Both the position numbers and the translations under genes were made by a program. This document shows positions 1-7,720 of a stretch of DNA of 64,000 nucleotides, piece after piece. A model generated the notes under the pieces. It saw only the letters and a program-made list of their open reading frames with translations. It was not told the DNA's origin and did no database searches. Position 1 is the stretch's first letter; the number at the start of each line of letters is the position of its first letter. Source of the stretch: Nonomuraea harbinensis (GTDB lineage: Bacteria > Actinomycetota > Actinomycetes > Streptosporangiales > Streptosporangiaceae); assembly GCF_019396385.1 (NCBI RefSeq), contig NZ_JAHKRN010000026.1, positions 1 through 64,000 of the forward strand, given 5' to 3'.

Positions 1-57
1 CCCCTCTCCCGATCTCTCAGGGGGCTGAGGTCCCGGCGCCGGTCGGTGGGCGGCCGG

Positions 58-837
58 TCAGTCGATGGTGATCAGCCCGTAGCCGCCGTCGTAACGGTGG
101 TAGATCAGCCGGCCGCGGCCGGTGTCGGCGTCGGCGTAGAACTCGAACGCCCGCCCGCTGACCTCCAGCCGGTCCACCGCCTCGGCGGTGGTCAGCCGGG
201 GCGCCGGGCCCGGATCGATCGCGAGCGGCACCGCCACCTCGCCGAGGGCTTCCGGCCGCGGCTCCACCTGGGCCATCCGGTAGCCCTCCTCGGCCCGGTA
301 CAGGACGCTGTCCTGACCGCTGCCGGCCTCGGTGAACAGGTAGAAGCCGAAGTCGAGCTGCTCCATGTCGAAGGCGGCCTCGTCCGGGGTGGCCCGGTAG
401 GCGGCCAGCGTCTTGCGGCGGACGATCTCCCGCTCGGCGTCCGCCGGGCGCGGCAGGACCGGCAGCGAGGACTCCCGCCGCTCCGGCGAGTAGCGTCCGC
501 GCGTCTCCTCCCAGTGCCTGGCGGTGCGCCGCAACCGGGTACGCGCCCGGTCCTCCAGCAGGTCGAGTGCTTGGTACATGGACGGGCCGGCGGCCTGGGC
601 GCGGATCAGGCGCCCGTTGACGTCGAGGTTGGCCTGCGCGGTGTACGGCCGCTTCGCGTCGGGAGCGTCCGGGGCGGTCAGCTTGACCCGCGCGAACAGC
701 ACGGGCTCGCCGGCCAGCCGGGTGAGCGCGGCGACGGCCTCCCTGGCGTGCTCGACGGCTCCCTGGCGGACCGGGCCACGTGTCTCGACCCGAACGTCGG
801 CGGGGTCGATGGCGACCGGCGCGTTCCGGCGTCTCAT
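58..837 (-). CDS. HPF/RaiA-type ribosome hibernation factor with two C-terminal domains
   Basis: This 259-residue protein should bind the 30S subunit and stabilise idle ribosomes during dormancy. Residues about 10-115 resemble the S30AE (HPF/RaiA) fold. Two copies of the short HPF C-terminal dimerisation domain follow, at about 138-193 (with DFGFYLFTEAGSG and VLYRAEEGYRM) and at about 213-259 (ending HRYDGGYGLITID). Long HPF proteins normally have one such domain. A duplicated C-terminal domain is known, as I recall, from the mycobacterial dormancy factor RafH/Rv0079. The ATG at 837 follows a strong AAGGAGG. Longer frames upstream have no such site. The gene is divergent from the exporter at 1065. 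The family call is firm and the physiological role is inferred. Confidence 0.85.
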   Translation of the reverse strand: MRRRNAPVAIDPADVRVETRGPVRQGAVEHAREAVAALTRLAGEPVLFARVKLTAPDAPDAKRPYTAQANLDVNGRLIRAQAAGPSMYQALDLLEDRARTRLRRTARHWEETRGRYSPERRESSLPVLPRPADAEREIVRRKTLAAYRATPDEAAFDMEQLDFGFYLFTEAGSGQDSVLYRAEEGYRMAQVEPRPEALGEVAVPLAIDPGPAPRLTTAEAVDRLEVSGRAFEFYADADTGRGRLIYHRYDGGYGLITID

Positions 838-965
838 GTCGTGCCTCCTTCTGCCGTTCCTTGCGAGCTCAGCCAACCGCGGAACGCCAGGACGCCGGTA
901 GAGGAGAAAGACCATCGGAAAGTGACCTTCAGCCCTACGCGTCTCATCGGTTGCGACCTCGCCGG

Positions 966-1002
966 TTGCGTCTTTCCGACGCAGTGTTGGTATCTTGCCA
1001 AC
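966..1002 (+). promoter_or_regulatory. Promoter with inverted repeat in front of the ABC exporter
   Basis: TTGCGT (966-971) and TATCTT (991-996) are 19 bases apart. The inverted repeat GTTGG-TATCTTG-CCAAC (986-1002) covers the -10 box. This is a plausible binding site for the TetR regulator at 2954, and would repress the exporter when occupied. The regulator link is inferred from proximity only. Confidence 0.4.
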
Positions 1003-1064
1003 GGCGCGTCGGGAAGTCGGGGCGCTCGTCCGTCCCGTGAAATCCCTTCCTGTGAAGGAGTGCC

Positions 1065-2207
1065 ATGTTCCTGGCCTGGCGCGAGCTGGTCTTCGCCCGC
1101 GCACGTTTCGGCCTGATGGGCGGAGTCGTCGCCCTCATAGCGATCCTCGTCGTCCTGCTGTCCGGTCTCTCCTCCGGGCTCGTCAACGACGGTGTCTCCG
1201 GGCTCCAGCGGTTGCCCGTCACCGCGTTCGCCTTCGCCGAGGGGACCAAGACCGACTCCGCCTTCTCCCGCAGCACCGTCAACGTGAACCAGGCCAGGAC
1301 GTGGAAGGGCCGCGACGACGTCGGCGACGCCGTCCCGTTCGGCAACATGCTGGTCAACGCCAAGGTCACGACCGCCGCGGGCGCCCAGACGCCGATCGAC
1401 CTGGCTCTGTTCGGCGTCGACCCCGGCTCGTTCCTCGCACCCGCCGTGTCCGACGGCGCCGGACTCGGCGACCCCGACGGGATCGTGGTCAGCCAGACCG
1501 TCCTGGACGACGGCGTGGCCATCGGCGACACCGTCGTCATCGACCGCCTGGGCACCCGGCTCAAGGTCATCGGCACCACCGGCGACCAGCGCACCTTCGG
1601 CCATGTCGACGTGGCGTACCTGCCGTTGCGCACCTGGCAGCAGGTGCACGCGGGCGCCGGGCCGGGTGACGAGGCGCGCGAGGGGGCGTACGAGGAGGCC
1701 ACGGCCATCGCCCTGCGCGCCCGGGACGGGAACGAGATCGACCTGTCCGGCGGCGACGCCGCGGCGGGCACCACGAGCATGACGCTGGAGGACTCCTTCG
1801 GCGCCTCCCCCGGCTACACCGCCGAGATCTCCACGCTCACGCTCATCCAGGTCTTCCTGTACGCCATCTCCGCGCTCGTCGTCGGGACGTTCTTCACCGT
1901 GTGGACGATCCAGCGCAAACACGAACTCGCCGTCGTACGGGCCATGGGCGCCTCGACCGGCTACCTCATGCGCGACACGATGATCCAGGCGACCGTCATC
2001 CTGACCGTGTCCACCGCCGTGGGCTTCCTGATGGGAGTGGGCGGCGGCGCGCTGCTCACCACCACCCCCATGCCGTTCGCCCTGGAGGCGGGCCCGCTCG
2101 TCGTCGCAGCCCTGCTGCTCGTCGGCCTCGGCCTCGCCGGCGCCGCGGCGGCCGTGGGCCGCATCGTCCGAGTCGACCCGCTCGCAGCCCTGGGAGGGCA
2201 GAGATGA
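1065..2207 (+). CDS. FtsX/MacB-type ABC transporter permease
   Basis: A 380-residue membrane protein with the FtsX/MacB layout: one membrane segment at about 15-40, an extracytoplasmic domain to about 255, then three more segments near 258-282, 305-330 and 343-368. Such permeases use ATP-driven movement of the outer domain for export or for extracting lipids and peptides, rather than classical channel transport. The ATG at 1065 lies eight bases after GAAGGAG. The stop codon overlaps the ATPase start (ATGA), so the two subunits are translationally coupled. The TetR regulator 25 bases beyond the ATPase suggests a drug- or stress-inducible exporter. The substrate cannot be read from the sequence. 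Confidence 0.85.
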   Translation: MFLAWRELVFARARFGLMGGVVALIAILVVLLSGLSSGLVNDGVSGLQRLPVTAFAFAEGTKTDSAFSRSTVNVNQARTWKGRDDVGDAVPFGNMLVNAKVTTAAGAQTPIDLALFGVDPGSFLAPAVSDGAGLGDPDGIVVSQTVLDDGVAIGDTVVIDRLGTRLKVIGTTGDQRTFGHVDVAYLPLRTWQQVHAGAGPGDEAREGAYEEATAIALRARDGNEIDLSGGDAAAGTTSMTLEDSFGASPGYTAEISTLTLIQVFLYAISALVVGTFFTVWTIQRKHELAVVRAMGASTGYLMRDTMIQATVILTVSTAVGFLMGVGGGALLTTTPMPFALEAGPLVVAALLLVGLGLAGAAAAVGRIVRVDPLAALGGQR

Positions 2208-2929
2208 CCACCAGCCACACGTCCCCGCGCCCGGACTCCCGCCGGACCGGCGCCGAGGAACGCGGCGGCCTGCGGGTGGAGGGCGTCACCCTGGCCCTCG
2301 GCGACGGCGACGCCACCGTCACCGCGCTCGACGACGTCCACCTCCACGTGGCGTCCGGCGAGTTCGTCGCCGTCGTCGGGCCCTCCGGTTCCGGCAAGTC
2401 GAGCCTGCTCGCGGTCGCCGGCGCGCTCACCACGCCCGACACCGGCCGGGTCCTGCTCGACGGCGTCGACATCTCCCGGGCGAGCTCCCGGGAGAAGGCG
2501 CGCCACCGCCGCGAACGGATCGGGTTCGTCTTCCAGTCCGGCAACCTCATCCCGGCCCTCACCGCGCTGGACCAGCTCCGCTTCGCGCTCGACGTGGCGG
2601 GCAGGCGCGCGGGTGACGGTCACGACCCGCGAGAGCTGCTCGACCGGGTCGGCATGGGTCACCGCGCGGGACACCGGCCCCATCAACTGTCCGGCGGCGA
2701 GCGGCAGCGCGTGGGCATCGCCCGCGCACTCGTCACCCGCCCGGCGGTGTTGCTGGTGGACGAGCCGACCGCCGCGCTCGACCGCGCCCGCAGCGACGAC
2801 ATCGTCACGTTGCTCGCGCACGAGACGCACGAATCCGCCGTCGCGACGATCATGGTCACCCACGATCACGACGTGCTCGGCCACTGCGACCGCGTCCTGT
2901 CGATGGTCGATGGGAGACTGTCGGAGTAG
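2204..2929 (+). CDS. ABC transporter ATP-binding protein (MacB/LolD type)
   Basis: A 241-residue cytoplasmic ATPase that powers the adjacent FtsX-type permease. Walker A reads GPSGSGKSS, the signature is LSGGERQR, Walker B is VLLVDEPT, and the H-loop is VTHDHD, so all catalytic motifs are intact. The first 25 residues are Arg/Ser/Thr-rich and precede the fold. The ATG at 2204 overlaps the permease stop. Length and motifs fit the LolD/MacB branch. This intact protein is a useful contrast to the degenerate ATPase-like protein at 38955-39644. Confidence 0.9.
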   Translation: MTTSHTSPRPDSRRTGAEERGGLRVEGVTLALGDGDATVTALDDVHLHVASGEFVAVVGPSGSGKSSLLAVAGALTTPDTGRVLLDGVDISRASSREKARHRRERIGFVFQSGNLIPALTALDQLRFALDVAGRRAGDGHDPRELLDRVGMGHRAGHRPHQLSGGERQRVGIARALVTRPAVLLVDEPTAALDRARSDDIVTLLAHETHESAVATIMVTHDHDVLGHCDRVLSMVDGRLSE

Positions 2930-2953
2930 GCCGACCATGGTGGAGGAGGGCAC

Positions 2954-3559
2954 GTGCCGCGCATCCGGGCGTCGACCGTCGCCGAGCATCGGGCCGCCCA
3001 GCATCGGGCGCTGCTCGACGCGGCCAGGGAGATCCTCGCGGAGACCGGCCGGCCTCCCACGCTGAGCCGGGTCGCGGCGCGCGCCGGGCTGGCCCGGCCC
3101 AGCCTCTACCAGTACTTCCGGTCATCGGAGGACCTGCTCAACGCGGTGGTGGAGGACGTCTTCCCCCGCTGGTCGGCCCGGGTCGCCGCCGCGATGGACG
3201 CCGCCGCGACCCCGGCCGACCGCGTGCTCGCGTACGTGCTGACCAACTTCGAGCTCATCACCGAGGGCGAGCACGCGCTGGCCACCGTCCTCGCGGAGGT
3301 CGCGCCGGGCGACACGGTCGCCGAGCAGAGCCGCAGCATGCACCAGCAGCTCCTGGAGCCGCTCGTAGAGACGCTGCACAGCCTCGGCGTCCCCGCGGTG
3401 CCCGAGACGGCGGAGATGATCAACGCCATCGTGTTCGCCGGGTCCCGGCTGATCGAGTCCGGCACCGACCTGGGGACCGTCTGGGAGTCGGCCAGGGCCC
3501 TGCTGGAGCCGTTCCTGCGCGCGACCGGCACGGGCGCGGCCCCTCCCGAGGCGACGTGA
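2954..3559 (+). CDS. TetR family transcriptional regulator
   Basis: A 201-residue one-component repressor. Residues about 14-60 form the TetR DNA-binding domain, with the diagnostic stretch LSRVAARAGLARPSLYQYF. The remaining helical part should bind a ligand and form the dimer. The GTG start at 2954 follows GGAGGAGGG. It is probably cotranscribed with the exporter 25 bases upstream and is the natural candidate to bind the inverted repeat at 986-1002. The inducer is unknown. Confidence 0.85.
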   Translation: MPRIRASTVAEHRAAQHRALLDAAREILAETGRPPTLSRVAARAGLARPSLYQYFRSSEDLLNAVVEDVFPRWSARVAAAMDAAATPADRVLAYVLTNFELITEGEHALATVLAEVAPGDTVAEQSRSMHQQLLEPLVETLHSLGVPAVPETAEMINAIVFAGSRLIESGTDLGTVWESARALLEPFLRATGTGAAPPEAT

Positions 3560-3571
3560 CCGCCGGCCGGC

Positions 3572-3590
3572 CGGGGGCGCCCGCCCCCCG
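3572..3590. terminator. Possible GC hairpin between convergent genes
   Basis: CGGGGG at 3572-3577 can pair with CCCCCG at 3585-3590 around a seven-base loop. It lies in the 39-base gap between the convergent TetR and SsuB-like genes. There is no U-tract, so the call is weak. Confidence 0.35.
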
Positions 3591-3598
3591 CGTACGGG

Positions 3599-4369
3599 TC
3601 AGGCCGCGGGGGCCTGGTGGTAGACCGAGTGCCACACCTCGTTGCGGATGCGGGAGAACTCCGGTGACAGCCGCACCTCCTCGGTGCGCGGGTACGGCAG
3701 GTCCACGTCGATGATCCGGTGGATGCGGCCCGGCCGCGCCGCCATGACGACGACCCGGTTGGCCAGATAGACGGCCTCGTCCACGTCGTGCGTGATGAAC
3801 ATGACCGTGCGCCGCTCCCGGCTCCACGTGTCCAGCAGCTGATCCTGCAACTGCACGCGGGTGAGCGCGTCCAGCGCGCCGAACGGCTCGTCCATGAGCA
3901 GCACCTGCGGCCCGACCGCGTAGGCGCGGGCGATCGCGCAGCGCTGCTTCATCCCACCCGACAGCGTCTTGGGCAGCGCGTCGGCGAAGTCCGTCAGCCC
4001 CACCAGATCGATCGCGTGCTGGGCGCGGCGGTGCCGCTCCTCGGCGGAGATCGGCTGGAGCCTGAGCCCGAACTCGACGTTCTTGCGCACGGTCAGCCAC
4101 GGGAACAGCGCGTACTGCTGGAAGATCACCCCGCGGTCCGGCCCCGGTCCGGTGACCGGCGCGCCATCCAGCAGGATCCGGCCCGTCCCGGGTTCGACCA
4201 GCCCGGCCGCCATGCCCATCAGCGTGCTCTTGCCGCACCCCGACGGGCCCACGACGGTGACGAACTCACGGTCGGCGATGTCCAGGTCCACCCGGTCGAG
4301 GGCGAGGAACCGGCCGCCCTTGAGCTCGAACGTCTTCGACACGCCCTGGAAAGAGATCTTGGTGTTCAT
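3599..4369 (-). CDS. SsuB/TauB-like ABC importer ATPase
   Basis: A 256-residue ATPase of the nitrate/sulfonate/taurine importer family. It has Walker A GPSGCGKST, the Q-loop stretch VIFQQYALFPW, signature LSGGMKQR, Walker B VLLMDEPFGALD and H-loop ITHDVDEA. All motifs are intact. The start at 4369 overlaps the permease stop by four bases (ATGA), which fixes it. With the permease at 4366-5166 and the lipoprotein at 6673-7677 it forms an importer whose likely cargo, judged from the sulfatase in the same transcription unit, is a sulfate ester or sulfonate. It converges on the TetR gene. Confidence 0.9.
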   Translation of the reverse strand: MNTKISFQGVSKTFELKGGRFLALDRVDLDIADREFVTVVGPSGCGKSTLMGMAAGLVEPGTGRILLDGAPVTGPGPDRGVIFQQYALFPWLTVRKNVEFGLRLQPISAEERHRRAQHAIDLVGLTDFADALPKTLSGGMKQRCAIARAYAVGPQVLLMDEPFGALDALTRVQLQDQLLDTWSRERRTVMFITHDVDEAVYLANRVVVMAARPGRIHRIIDVDLPYPRTEEVRLSPEFSRIRNEVWHSVYHQAPAA

Positions 4370-5166
4370 CGGCGTTCCTGCCATCCGGTGAATCGGCGCT
4401 CGGCCAGCAGCAGCAGCCGGTCCATGATCAGGCCGAGCACGCCGATGCTGATCAGACCCACGAAGATCGTGGGCAGGTCGTAGTAGAGCTGCGCCTGCTG
4501 CATCCGGTAGCCCAGCCCTTCCTGGGCGGCGATCAGCTCGGCCGCCACCAGCGTCCCCCAGGCCGCGCCTAGCCCGATCCGCATGCCCACGATGATGAAC
4601 GGCGTCGAGGCCGGCACCACGACCTTCAGGAAGATGGTCCGGTCCGAGGCGCCCAGCACCCGGGCGGCGTTGATGAGCGTCTTGTCGACGTCGAGCACGC
4701 CCTGGAACGTCGAGACCACGCTCGACAGGAACGCCGCCAGGAAGATGACGAACACCTTCGGCGTCTCGCCGATGCCCATCAGCAGGATGGCCAGCGGGAT
4801 GATCGCCAGGGGCGGGATCGTACGGAAGAACTGCACGTACGGCTCGATCAGGGCACGCGCGGTGGCGTACCAGCCCATCAGGAAGCCGACCGGGATGGCG
4901 AGCAGGGTGCCCAGCGCGAAGCCGGTGAACACGCGGCGCAGGCTGGCCAGCATGTCGTTGGTCAGGGTGCCGTCGGCGACCAGCTCGACGCCGCGCGCGG
5001 CCACCTCGACGGGGCCGGTCAGGCCCGTGATGCCGGACATCGACAGCGCCGTCCACGCGCCCAGGCCCGCCAGGACGGCGACCACGTTCAGGACGAGGGT
5101 GCGGCCCGGCCGCCGGAGCCGGCGGCCGGGGGAGGGCGGAGGGTCGGTCACGCTCACGGCGGTCAT
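4366..5166 (-). CDS. SsuC/TauC-like ABC importer permease
   Basis: A 266-residue inner-membrane permease of the SsuC/TauC/NrtB family with about six membrane segments. The coupling-loop region reads LINAARVLGASDRTIFLKVVVPAS in two overlapping pieces, matching the family pattern around the conserved Gly and Pro. The ATG at 5166 (MTAVSVTD) is chosen over more upstream in-frame starts because a GAAGAG lies upstream and the Arg/Pro-rich tail before the first helix is normal in length. It is separated from the preceding ROK gene by 90 bases and overlaps the ATPase start. Confidence 0.88.
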   Translation of the reverse strand: MTAVSVTDPPPSPGRRLRRPGRTLVLNVVAVLAGLGAWTALSMSGITGLTGPVEVAARGVELVADGTLTNDMLASLRRVFTGFALGTLLAIPVGFLMGWYATARALIEPYVQFFRTIPPLAIIPLAILLMGIGETPKVFVIFLAAFLSSVVSTFQGVLDVDKTLINAARVLGASDRTIFLKVVVPASTPFIIVGMRIGLGAAWGTLVAAELIAAQEGLGYRMQQAQLYYDLPTIFVGLISIGVLGLIMDRLLLLAERRFTGWQERR

Positions 5167-5256
5167 GTTCTGGGACTCTTCATGGCTCAGTGGAGATCCT
5201 CTTCGGTGGCGCAATAGCCCACAGGGTCATGAAATATTGGGCTTTTTTCGGACAAA

Positions 5257-6624
5257 TCACGGTAGTGCGGGACGGAGGTGGGCGGGGATCGACGGCTCCT
5301 CGTGCAGCAGGAGCGCGATCGCGCCCATCGCCGAGGCGTTCACGCCGAGGTCGGCCTGGGTGACCTCGATCTGGCGGGGCGACCGGGGCAGCGCCTGACG
5401 GGAGATCGCGTCGCGGATGGGGTCGAGGACCAGGCTGCCCAGCGCGGCCAGCTCGCCGCCCACCACGACCAGCGCGGGGTCGAGCTGGGTGACCGTGCCC
5501 GCCAGCACCCGGCCCAGGTCGGCCGCCGCCGAGGCGACCACCTCGCACACCGCGGGCACCCGGTCCTGCGCGGCGGTGACCAGCTCGTCCAGGCCCGCCA
5601 GCGGCACCCCGCGCGCGGCGCAGGCGTCCAGCAGGCGCTGACCGCCGATGCGGCCCTCCAGGCACCCCCGGCCGCCGCAGTGGCAGGGCGGGCCCCCGGG
5701 GTCGAGCGAGACGTGGCCCACCTCGCCGCCCGCGCCGTGCGCGCCGCGCAGCAGCCTGCCGCCGGCCAGGAACCCGCCGCCCACGCCGACGGACCAGCGC
5801 ACGTACACCATGTCCCGGACCGGCCTGGCCACCCCCCAGGTGGCCTCGGCCAGCGCCGCCAGCCTGGCGTTGTTGTCCACCGCCACCCGCACGCCGAACT
5901 CCTCGGCGACCCGCAGGGCGAGCGGCAGGTAGCGCGCGGGCACCCCTTCCGGCAGCCCTGCACGCTCGCCGGAACCAGCGCGAGATCCCAAGGGTCCGGC
6001 CACGCCCGCCGGTCCGGCATTGCCGGACCGCGCGTGGGGTCCCGGAGGTCCGGCCGCGTCCGCGGATTCCGAGGGGCTGGACGGTGCGTGCGTGGGTTCC
6101 GAGAGGGCGGGTGTGGTCGGTGCCGGGGTGGGGGCGGGGAGGTGGTCGTCGAGCACCCCGACGAGGCCGAGGCCGACCGCCTCCAGCGCGCCGAGGCTGA
6201 TCCCGCGCTCCGCGGCGACCTCGCGGACGAGCCGCACCGCCGCCTCCGCCTGCTCCGCCGGACCGGCGTCCTCGCGCAGGGCGGCCGAGGCGGTGGCGAC
6301 GACCTGGTGGGCGGCGTTGGCCACGGCCAGCCGTACCCGGCCCCGCCCCAGGTCGAGGCCCAGGAGCAGGCCGGCGGCCGGGTTGAGCGAGACCAGCGCG
6401 GCGGGCCTGCCCCGGCCGCGCGGCTCGGCAGGCACCGCCTCGGTCTCGATCACCGCATCCCTTTCCATCAGGTCGGAGATGATGGCGAACAAGGTCGTAC
6501 GCGACAGTCCGGTGCGCTCGGTGAGCTGGGCGCGGCTCAGCGCGCCCGCCGAGCGCAGCGCGGACAGCACGGCGTCCTCGTGCACCCGCCGCAGCCGCTG
6601 CAGCGCGTCAGTGGGGGTCGACAT
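5257..6624 (-). CDS. ROK family transcriptional repressor with Pro/Ala/Ser-rich insert
   Basis: A 455-residue regulator with an N-terminal winged helix (about 10-60, LSRAQLTERTGLSRTTLFAII) and a ROK sugar-kinase-like domain. The zinc motif reads CHCGGRGCLEG, typical of NagC/Mlc-type proteins that respond to sugars or amino sugars. Between residues about 162 and 225 a low-complexity segment rich in Pro, Ala, Ser and Gly interrupts the ROK fold. Without it the protein would have normal length. The gene sits inside the importer operon, between the binding protein and the permease. The nearby GH20 hexosaminidase makes an N-acetylhexosamine signal attractive, but that is inference. Confidence 0.85.
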   Translation of the reverse strand: MSTPTDALQRLRRVHEDAVLSALRSAGALSRAQLTERTGLSRTTLFAIISDLMERDAVIETEAVPAEPRGRGRPAALVSLNPAAGLLLGLDLGRGRVRLAVANAAHQVVATASAALREDAGPAEQAEAAVRLVREVAAERGISLGALEAVGLGLVGVLDDHLPAPTPAPTTPALSEPTHAPSSPSESADAAGPPGPHARSGNAGPAGVAGPLGSRAGSGERAGLPEGVPARYLPLALRVAEEFGVRVAVDNNARLAALAEATWGVARPVRDMVYVRWSVGVGGGFLAGGRLLRGAHGAGGEVGHVSLDPGGPPCHCGGRGCLEGRIGGQRLLDACAARGVPLAGLDELVTAAQDRVPAVCEVVASAAADLGRVLAGTVTQLDPALVVVGGELAALGSLVLDPIRDAISRQALPRSPRQIEVTQADLGVNASAMGAIALLLHEEPSIPAHLRPALP

Positions 6625-6672
6625 GGCACCATGATGGTGGGCGACGGATTTCTGTCATCTTCTCGCGAAAAA

Positions 6673-7677
6673 TCAGCCCGCGGCCGCCGACGCGTACAGG
6701 TCGGCGGTGAAGTACGTGGCGGGGTCGGGTGACTCGGTCAGCTTGCCCATGGTGACGAAGATGTCGGCCAGGCCCTTGTACCATCCGGCCACCGAGCCGT
6801 CCTCGGCCATCTTCCGCAGCTCCGCCGTCGGCACGATCTTCGTCACCGCCGAGGCGCCCTTGAACTGCTCCCCGGGCGCCTTCAGGAACGTGGCCGTCAG
6901 CGTCTCGGCCTCGGCCGTGTTGGCCGCCACCCAGTCGTTGCCCTCCTGCAGCACCTTGAGCACCTTGGTGACGGTCGCGGCGTCCTCGGCGACCAGCTCG
7001 TTGCGGGCCACGAAGGAGCTGGGGAAGCTGAGCGCGGGATAGTAGTCCTCGCTCTTGGTCAGCTCCACCAGGTCGGGCACGTTCTTCTTGATGGTGTCGA
7101 TCAGCGGGTACCAGATGGCCGCCGCGTCGATCTGCTTGCCGCTGAAGGCGGTCACGACCGTGCTGGGGTCCATGTTGACCTTCTCGACGTCCTTGCCCGT
7201 CAGCCCGGCCTCCTTCAGCGCCAGTTCGAGGATCATGTCGCCGGAGGTGCCCTCGGGCACGCCGATCTTCTTGCCCTTGAGGCCGGCGATCGAGGAGATG
7301 CCGGAGCCCGGGTGGACGATCACGCGGTCGGCCATGCCCAGCATGTTCGGGGCGATGATCTTGGCCTTGCCGCTGGCGGGCAGCCAGGTGGCGCCGGAGC
7401 CGATGTAGCCGAAGTCGATGTCGCCCGAGCCGAGCGCCTGGATCTGCAGCGGGCCGTTGGTGAACACCTTCAGCTCAGGCTCCAGCCCGTGCTTGGCCCA
7501 CAGGCCCTGCTTGTCGGCGGCGGCGAGCACCGCCGCGCCGGCGAAGTCGGCGATGTAGCCGAAGCGCACCTTCGCGGGCTCGGCGCCGCCCTCCTCGGAG
7601 GAGGAGCCGCACGCGGTGACGGGCAGCAGGATGGCCAGGGCCGCGAGGGCGGCGGCCAGTATGCGAGGACGCCTCAT
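6673..7677 (-). CDS. SsuA/NrtA-like substrate-binding lipoprotein
   Basis: A 334-residue lipoprotein that captures substrate outside the membrane and delivers it to the SsuBC-like pair. A basic start, hydrophobic core and the lipobox VTAC place the lipidated Cys near residue 23. The body is a periplasmic-binding fold of the sulfonate/nitrate/taurine family, with GVPEGTSGDMILELALKEAG typical of the group. The ATG at 7677 follows AAGGACCTCC. It lies 43 bases downstream of the sulfatase and 48 bases upstream of the ROK gene, so one transcript probably covers all five genes. The ligand is inferred to be a sulfonate or sulfate ester. Confidence 0.88.
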   Translation of the reverse strand: MRRPRILAAALAALAILLPVTACGSSSEEGGAEPAKVRFGYIADFAGAAVLAAADKQGLWAKHGLEPELKVFTNGPLQIQALGSGDIDFGYIGSGATWLPASGKAKIIAPNMLGMADRVIVHPGSGISSIAGLKGKKIGVPEGTSGDMILELALKEAGLTGKDVEKVNMDPSTVVTAFSGKQIDAAAIWYPLIDTIKKNVPDLVELTKSEDYYPALSFPSSFVARNELVAEDAATVTKVLKVLQEGNDWVAANTAEAETLTATFLKAPGEQFKGASAVTKIVPTAELRKMAEDGSVAGWYKGLADIFVTMGKLTESPDPATYFTADLYASAAAG

Positions 7678-7720
7678 CAGGAGGTCCTTTCTGGGTTCAC
7701 GGGTGGGGTGACGGGCGGCA

